Below, in pieces: positions 12,362 to 17,295 of a stretch of 17,295 nt of DNA. Numbering within the stretch: the stretch's first letter is position 1; each line of letters opens with the position of its first letter. Under the pieces are notes generated by a model that worked only from the letters and a program-made list of their open reading frames with translations, was not told the origin of the DNA and ran no database searches. Origin of the DNA: Pseudomonadales bacterium (lineage in GTDB: Bacteria; Pseudomonadota; Gammaproteobacteria; Pseudomonadales; IMCC2047); contig JAIPFG010000024.1 of the NCBI GenBank assembly GCA_021736745.1, positions 1-17,295 of the forward strand, in the 5' to 3' direction. Position numbers and translations under genes: made by a program.

Positions 12362-14356
12362 ATGCTGCCTGAACTAGGACATTTTACACTTATTCTGGCC
12401 CTGTGTATGGCTGTGCCGCTTGCTGTGATTCCACTGATTGGGGCGGCCCGAAATAATCAGCTGTGGATGTCCTATGCCCGACCATTAGTCTGCGGGCAGT
12501 TTGTCTTCCTGGTAACGAGTTTTGCCTGTTTGGCCGCTGCTTTTCTTATGGATGATTTTTCAGTGGCCTATGTGGCGCAAAATTCGAATAGTGCTATGCC
12601 TGTGCAGTATAAATTGAGCGCCGTGTGGGGTGCACATGAAGGGTCTTTGTTGTTGTGGGCGCTCATATTGAGTGGCTGGACCTTTGCTGTAGCTGTGTTT
12701 AGTCGCAATCTGCCGGACGAGTTGGTTGCGCGAGTGCTTTCAGTGATGGGAATGATCAGTATCGGGTTCCTCCTGTTTTTGCTGTTGACCTCTAATCCTT
12801 TTGCTAGATTATTACCCAACTCTCCATTGGAAGGTGGAGAGCTCAATCCGCTGTTGCAGGATGTGGGTCTTATCTTTCATCCGCCGTTGCTTTATATGGG
12901 CTATGTTGGCTTTTCAGTGGCCTTTGCTTTCGCCATTGCCGCGTTGTTAGGAGGGCAGCTCGATGCTGCCTGGGCGCGTTGGTCGCGGCCTTGGACTAAT
13001 ATTGCCTGGGCGTTTTTGTCAGCCGGTATTGTGTTAGGCAGTTACTGGGCCTATTACGAACTGGGCTGGGGCGGCTGGTGGTTTTGGGATCCGGTAGAAA
13101 ACGCCTCTTTCATGCCGTGGTTGGTCGGTTGTGCTTTGATCCATTCGCTAGCGGTAACGGATAAACGAGGCGTTTTTAAAAGCTGGACAGTGTTGCTGGC
13201 TATTTTTGCTTTTTCCTTAAGTTTGCTGGGTACTTTCCTGGTCAGGTCCGGCGTGTTAACGTCAGTGCATGCCTTTGCCAGCGACCCTGCACGGGGCCTG
13301 TTTATCTTGGTGTTCCTGTTTCTGGTGATTGGTGGTTCGTTAACGCTCTATGCTGTGCGTGCACCAGAGGTAGTGAGCAAGCCGGTTTTTGGGCTTTGGT
13401 CGCGTGAAATTTTATTATTATTAAACAATGTTATTTTGGTGGTAGCCGCAGTGACTGTGCTACTGGGGACGCTTTACCCGCTAATTATTGATAGCTTGGG
13501 TGGCGGTAGAATTTCAGTAGGACCGCCCTATTTTAATCTGGTGTTTGTACCTCTGATGTGTGTTCTTTTTGTCTTGTTAGGCTTTGCTCCCAAGTCACAA
13601 TGGAAGCGCTCCTCGACCAATAACCTCAAGCGTGAACTGTTCATGGCGGCACTGGCGAGCTTGGGAGTTGGTGTTTTATTTCCTTTGATCTACGGTGGTG
13701 AGTTGCATTTGGGCGCAGTATTGGCGGCAACCCTGAGCCTGTGGATCGCGATAACAGGGGCCCGTGACTTAATTACAAAGGGCCGTAAGTCAGGGTTTGG
13801 GCGACTATCCCGCAGTTACTTGGGTATGCAGTTGGCACATTTTGGCTTGGCCGTTTGCATCATCGGCGTTGCTTTTACTTCGATCTATAGTGAACAGCGT
13901 GATGTGAGAATGTCACCCGGAGACAGTCTTGAGTTGGGCGGCTATCGTTTCCAGTTTGATGGCGTGAAACAGGTGGAGGGGCAAAACTTTAGCGCTCAGG
14001 AAGGACAAATAAGCATTTATCAGGGTGACCAGAAAGCCTATTTATTACAACCACAAAAGCGCGTCTATCTAGCAAGGCGTCAGTCGATGACAGAAGCGGC
14101 AATCGAGACAGGTTTTACCCGCGACCTCTATGTGGCCTTGGGTGAACCTTTGGGTGATGGTGCTTGGGCTGTGAGAGTTCACTATAAAGCCTTTGTTATC
14201 TGGATTTGGATGGGTGGCCTGCTGATGGGGCTCGGGGGCTTTTTAGCTGTCACTGACAGACGCTACCGAATTAAGGCAGCTCAGTCTGAGAAAATACCGG
14301 TGGCGACGGATAATGGCGTCGCCGAGGTTTCCTCCAACCTGGGGGCAAAGGCGTGA
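12362..14356 (+). CDS. ccmF: Cytochrome c haem lyase subunit CcmF
   Basis: CcmF is the large membrane subunit of the haem ligation complex. It accepts holo-CcmE and joins haem to the CxxCH thiols of apocytochromes together with CcmH and CcmI. The 664-residue, many-helix protein has the WWD haem-handling motif WGGWWFWDPVENASFMPW (236-253), WGAHEGSLLLW (89-99), FHPPLLYMGY with H173, and H261 in ALIHSLAVT, as in other CcmF proteins. The C-terminal part has a periplasmic domain (about 510-605) and a final helix. The ATG at 12362 has GAGGA 9 bases upstream; the ATG at 12346 is out of frame. It is separated from the first half of the ccm operon by the peroxidase-like gene and a 522-base gap. The stop overlaps ccmG. 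Confidence 0.97.
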   Translation: MLPELGHFTLILALCMAVPLAVIPLIGAARNNQLWMSYARPLVCGQFVFLVTSFACLAAAFLMDDFSVAYVAQNSNSAMPVQYKLSAVWGAHEGSLLLWALILSGWTFAVAVFSRNLPDELVARVLSVMGMISIGFLLFLLLTSNPFARLLPNSPLEGGELNPLLQDVGLIFHPPLLYMGYVGFSVAFAFAIAALLGGQLDAAWARWSRPWTNIAWAFLSAGIVLGSYWAYYELGWGGWWFWDPVENASFMPWLVGCALIHSLAVTDKRGVFKSWTVLLAIFAFSLSLLGTFLVRSGVLTSVHAFASDPARGLFILVFLFLVIGGSLTLYAVRAPEVVSKPVFGLWSREILLLLNNVILVVAAVTVLLGTLYPLIIDSLGGGRISVGPPYFNLVFVPLMCVLFVLLGFAPKSQWKRSSTNNLKRELFMAALASLGVGVLFPLIYGGELHLGAVLAATLSLWIAITGARDLITKGRKSGFGRLSRSYLGMQLAHFGLAVCIIGVAFTSIYSEQRDVRMSPGDSLELGGYRFQFDGVKQVEGQNFSAQEGQISIYQGDQKAYLLQPQKRVYLARRQSMTEAAIETGFTRDLYVALGEPLGDGAWAVRVHYKAFVIWIWMGGLLMGLGGFLAVTDRRYRIKAAQSEKIPVATDNGVAEVSSNLGAKA

Positions 14357-14898
14357 AACGTTTAAAATTATTTGTACCGCTCATTATTTTTATCGCTCTG
14401 GGTAGTTTGTTACTGAAGGGGTTGGAGCTAGACCCTAATGAGATGCCCTCCGCACTGATCGACAAATCGCTCCCTGAATTTAGGCTGCCATCACTGGAAA
14501 ACCCAGAAGCAATGTTGGGACGAAAGGATTTGTTGGGTCAGGTAGCCTTGGTGAATGTCTGGGCGACCTGGTGTCCCTCGTGCAGAGTAGAGCATCCTTA
14601 CCTGCTTCAAATTACCGAACAGGAAAAAATTCCCATTTACGGGATCGATTACAAGGATGTCCGCGAGGATGCCCAGCAATGGTTACGCAAGCTAGGCAAT
14701 CCCTATGTTGCCAATGTATTTGATGAGCAGGGTAAGCTTGGTATTGATCTTGGTGTGTTTGGAGCGCCGGAGACCTATTTGATCGACCAGAAGGGTGTGA
14801 TTCGCTATAAGCATATTGGGGTGGTCGATGATCAGGTATGGTTAAAACACTTAAAACCCTTGGTCGAGCAATTACGGGCGGAGGCTTCTCAGGGATGA
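14353..14898 (+). CDS. ccmG: Thiol:disulfide interchange protein CcmG (DsbE)
   Basis: A membrane-anchored periplasmic thioredoxin-fold protein that keeps apocytochrome or CcmH thiols reduced. Its 181 residues comprise an N-terminal anchor (about 6-22), then LPEFRLPSL, and the active site WATWCPSCRVEHP with C74 and C77. The region YGIDYKDVREDAQQWL and the cis-proline segment FGAPETYLID are typical of DsbE. The start is a GTG at 14353 that overlaps the ccmF stop as GTGA. Confidence 0.95.
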   Translation: MKRLKLFVPLIIFIALGSLLLKGLELDPNEMPSALIDKSLPEFRLPSLENPEAMLGRKDLLGQVALVNVWATWCPSCRVEHPYLLQITEQEKIPIYGIDYKDVREDAQQWLRKLGNPYVANVFDEQGKLGIDLGVFGAPETYLIDQKGVIRYKHIGVVDDQVWLKHLKPLVEQLRAEASQG

Positions 14899-15431
14899 AA
14901 AAGAAGCAAAATGGAACGACCTGGATGAGTTCTGGGAGACTACTTTCGATGGTGGCGGGCATTTGTCTAGTGCTGATCAACCCTCATGCGTGGGCGGCCA
15001 TCGATACCTATGACTTTGCCGATGACGAAACGCGTGAGCGCTTTCATGTGCTGACGACGGAGTTGCGTTGCCCCAAATGTCAAAATCAAAATTTGGCGGA
15101 TTCAAATGCGCCTATTGCCATGGATTTACGCAAGGAGGTTTATCGGCTGCTATCTGAAGGTCGATCTGATCGTGAGATCAAAAGCTATCTGGTGGATCGT
15201 TATGGTGAATATGTGCTCTATCAGCCCGCCTGGTCACCACAAACCTGGTTGCTTTGGGCGGCACCAGCGATCTTATTAATCTGTGCTTTCGTGGTTGTTA
15301 TCTTCATTGCCCGTCGTCGTGCGCGGGCCGCACGAGAGATTTCTTCCGATACGCCACTGAGCCAACAGGAACAGCAAAGAATAAATCAGCTGTTGTACAC
15401 TGAATCACAAGAGAAGGATAAGGAAAACTAA
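14895..15431 (+). CDS. ccmH: Cytochrome c maturation protein CcmH (CycL-type, N-terminal domain form)
   Basis: CcmH binds and reduces apocytochrome cysteines in the ligation complex. Its 178 residues have a signal peptide ending near AWA (residue 34), then the LRCPKCQNQNLADSNA motif with redox cysteines C59 and C62, and a C-terminal membrane helix at about 114-136 followed by basic residues. The ATG at 14895 overlaps the ccmG stop as ATGA and has GGAGG 10 bases upstream, so it is preferred to the in-frame ATG at 14838 that lies inside ccmG. As in Pseudomonas, the CcmH and CcmI parts are separate genes; in E. coli they are fused. Confidence 0.95.
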   Translation: MKKKQNGTTWMSSGRLLSMVAGICLVLINPHAWAAIDTYDFADDETRERFHVLTTELRCPKCQNQNLADSNAPIAMDLRKEVYRLLSEGRSDREIKSYLVDRYGEYVLYQPAWSPQTWLLWAAPAILLICAFVVVIFIARRRARAAREISSDTPLSQQEQQRINQLLYTESQEKDKEN

Positions 15432-15432
15432 T

Positions 15433-16686
15433 ATGACCCTGTTTTGGTGGCTTGCTGCGATCCTCACCTTCGTGGCCTTGGGTTTTATCTGGTTTCCTCT
15501 TTTGCGGGGCCAGCAGCTGCATAAACGAGCCTTGATGAGTCCGCAGGCTATTAATGTTCAAGCTTACCGTTCGCGTATCGCCGAGTTGGAAGCAGACCGG
15601 CAGGAAGGGCGGATCGATCAGTCTGAATATCAATCCTTGAAGGCAGAGCTGGAGCGTAATTTACTAGCAGACACGCAGGTTGACGCCCAACACCTTTCTG
15701 AACAAAGCGTTGTTCGTGGTAAGTCCACTTGGGTGGCGGTCTCTATACTCAGTGTTGTTCTGGTGTTGGTGTCGGGGGGGTTATATTGGTCTCTAGGCAG
15801 CAGTCAGGTATTGACTGAAATGGCGGATCACCGGGCAGCCTCAGAAATGCTGGCCCAATTACCCGCATCGGAGCGCTTACAGGCATTAAAAACAATGGCT
15901 GAAAAGTCGCCAGAACGAGCGGAGATTTGGTACGCCTTAGCACAGGGGTATCTACAGACACAGCAGTATGACGAAGCGGAAGAGGCTTATAATCGGGTAT
16001 TCCTGTTAGTCGGAGAAGACCCGCAAGTCTTAGCGGAATATGCTCAATCCTTGTTTTTTGTTGAGGGTAACTATCTCAGTGAGCGTGCAAAATTATTAGT
16101 TCAGCGTGCATTGGCGGTCGACCCGGCCAATGACACTGCCTTGGGTCTGCTTGGTATCGATGCTTTTGATCATGAACAGTATGCGACAGCAATCAGATAT
16201 TGGCGCCAGATACTGGAAGGGTCGCCGCATGAGAGGGATGCCAAGGCGTTACAAGCGGGTATCGAAAGAGCGGAACACCTGTTGGCGCAGCAAGAAGGCA
16301 GCACAGAAATGACTGCTTCAGAAGCGAATAAGGCAGGCACGGAAATAGAAATCGAGGTGGCGTTGAGTGATGAGTTAAAGGCTAAAACGACGCCACAGCA
16401 GGCTGTATTTGTGTTTGCCAAAGCCTTGCAAGGTCCGCCGATGCCATTAGCCGCTGTGCGTCTGCAGGTTCAAGATTTACCCGCCAAAGTAGTGCTCAAC
16501 GATGCCATGGCAATGACACCCCAGATGAAGTTGTCGAGTTTCGATCAGGTAGAAGTGATTGCTCGTGTGTCTTTGACTCAGTCGGCTACGGCGGGCACCG
16601 GAGATTTACAGGGGAAAGTCGGTCCTATTAATCTCAGTAAGGCGGCAACAAAAATTAAACTCGTTATCGATAACGTAGTAGAATAG
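15433..16686 (+). CDS. ccmI: Cytochrome c maturation protein CcmI (CycH, TPR protein)
   Basis: CcmI is the apocytochrome chaperone of the haem ligation complex. Its 417 residues start with a membrane helix (about 3-20). A cytoplasmic loop follows with a coiled-coil-like stretch (about 40-78, YRSRIAELEADRQEGRID), then a second helix (about 99-120). A large periplasmic part has TPR-like repeats (about 150-280; AEIWYALAQGYLQTQQYDEA is a clear one). The last 120 residues form a C-terminal domain found in the long CcmI form. The ATG at 15433 follows the ccmH stop by 1 base, with AAGGA about 9 bases upstream. It is the last ccm gene. Confidence 0.93.
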   Translation: MTLFWWLAAILTFVALGFIWFPLLRGQQLHKRALMSPQAINVQAYRSRIAELEADRQEGRIDQSEYQSLKAELERNLLADTQVDAQHLSEQSVVRGKSTWVAVSILSVVLVLVSGGLYWSLGSSQVLTEMADHRAASEMLAQLPASERLQALKTMAEKSPERAEIWYALAQGYLQTQQYDEAEEAYNRVFLLVGEDPQVLAEYAQSLFFVEGNYLSERAKLLVQRALAVDPANDTALGLLGIDAFDHEQYATAIRYWRQILEGSPHERDAKALQAGIERAEHLLAQQEGSTEMTASEANKAGTEIEIEVALSDELKAKTTPQQAVFVFAKALQGPPMPLAAVRLQVQDLPAKVVLNDAMAMTPQMKLSSFDQVEVIARVSLTQSATAGTGDLQGKVGPINLSKAATKIKLVIDNVVE

Positions 16687-16721
16687 CGCGTTTTATAGCG
16701 CACCTGGAGTCAAATCAATAA

Positions 16722-17295
16722 ATGCGTTTAAAAAGCATTAAACTTGCCGGGTTCAAATCCTTTGTCGATCCCACCACCGTTCGGTTTCCGAGTAACCTGA
16801 CGGCGGTAGTTGGGCCTAACGGATGTGGAAAATCCAATATTATTGATGCAGTCCGTTGGGTAATGGGAGAAAGCTCCGCAAAGACTCTGCGTGGTGAATC
16901 GATGACCGATGTGATTTTTAGCGGTTCTAATGCCCGCATGCCGGTCGGACAAGCGTCCATTGAATTGATATTTGATAATAGCGACCATAGCGTGACTGGT
17001 GAATATGCCAGCTATAACGAAATTTCGGTACGCCGCACTGTCACACGGGAGTTACAATCCACTTACTATCTTAATGGCAGTCGTTGTCGACGTCGGGATA
17101 TTCAGGATATTTTCCTCGGCACTGGTTTAGGTCCGCGCAGTTATTCCATCATCGAACAGGGCATGATTTCACGTTTTGTCGAAGCCAAACCGGATGAGCT
17201 GCGTATCTTTATCGAAGAGGCGGCAGGGATTTCCAAATATAAAGAGCGACGTCGCGAAACGGAAAACCGGATGCGACATACGCGCGAAAATTTAG
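16722..17295 (+). CDS. smc: Chromosome partition/condensation protein SMC (5' part only)
   Basis: The first 191 codons of an SMC ATPase are visible; the gene runs off the right edge (full proteins are about 1,150-1,200 residues). The start MRLKSIKLAGFKSFVDPT is the classic SMC N-terminus. Walker A is GPNGCGKSN (31-39), followed by IIDAVRWVMGE. The Q-loop and head region include YYLNGSRCRRRDI and FLGTGLGPRSYSIIEQG, and EEAAGISKYKERRRE marks the beginning of the coiled coil. SMC organises and helps segregate the chromosome together with ScpA and ScpB. The ATG at 16722 has GGAG about 13 bases upstream. Only 35 bases separate it from ccmI, with no clear terminator, so read-through from the ccm operon is possible. 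Confidence 0.97.
   Translation, partial: MRLKSIKLAGFKSFVDPTTVRFPSNLTAVVGPNGCGKSNIIDAVRWVMGESSAKTLRGESMTDVIFSGSNARMPVGQASIELIFDNSDHSVTGEYASYNEISVRRTVTRELQSTYYLNGSRCRRRDIQDIFLGTGLGPRSYSIIEQGMISRFVEAKPDELRIFIEEAAGISKYKERRRETENRMRHTRENL

Noticed and set aside
16685..16721. TAGCGC repeat / GCGC hairpin between ccmI and smc as terminator
   Set aside because: The copies of TAGCGC form only a 4-bp GCGC stem, and no T-tract follows; not strong enough to call.

Overview
The window looks like chromosomal DNA of a marine-type Gammaproteobacterium of moderate GC content. A complete System I cytochrome c maturation (ccm) operon lies between a flagellar fliK-like/fhlB pair and smc, and the gene contents resemble those of Pseudomonas or Cellvibrio relatives. 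The exact genus cannot be read from the sequence. No rRNA, tRNA, CRISPR array, transposase or prophage gene was seen.

Region 1 (1-4230) looks like an amino-acid module. A truncated Lrp/AsnC regulator points left. Divergent from it are a sodium-coupled NSS-family amino-acid transporter and a trpB-trpA pair whose ends overlap. The shared upstream region (413-689) is AT-rich and contains a 9+9 inverted repeat, a 12-bp palindrome and four TTGAT motifs, as expected of a locally controlled transporter. The TrpB and TrpA proteins keep all catalytic residues I can identify but differ from the usual enzymes in otherwise conserved motifs.

Region 2 (4342-7875) reads leftwards. A fliK-like gene and a free-standing FlhB C-terminal-domain gene overlap in an ATGA. 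They are followed by rimO, the ribosomal protein S12 methylthiotransferase, which converges on trpA.

Region 3 (8029-16686) is the ccm cluster in the order ccmA-B-C-D-E, a diheme cytochrome c peroxidase-like gene, a 522-base gap without a convincing gene, then ccmF-G-H-I. CcmA-D load and release haem, CcmE carries it covalently, CcmG and CcmH reduce the apocytochrome thiols, and CcmF and CcmI perform ligation. The peroxidase-like protein has two CxxCH motifs and is therefore itself a probable substrate of this machinery. Most junctions within the two halves are overlapping or nearly so, so the break before ccmF stands out. The gap is about 40% GC by hand count, against about 52% in one ccmF line that I counted. 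It contains a hairpin and a possible decayed reading frame.

Region 4 (16722 to the end) is the 5' part of smc, the chromosome condensation ATPase, cut by the window edge.
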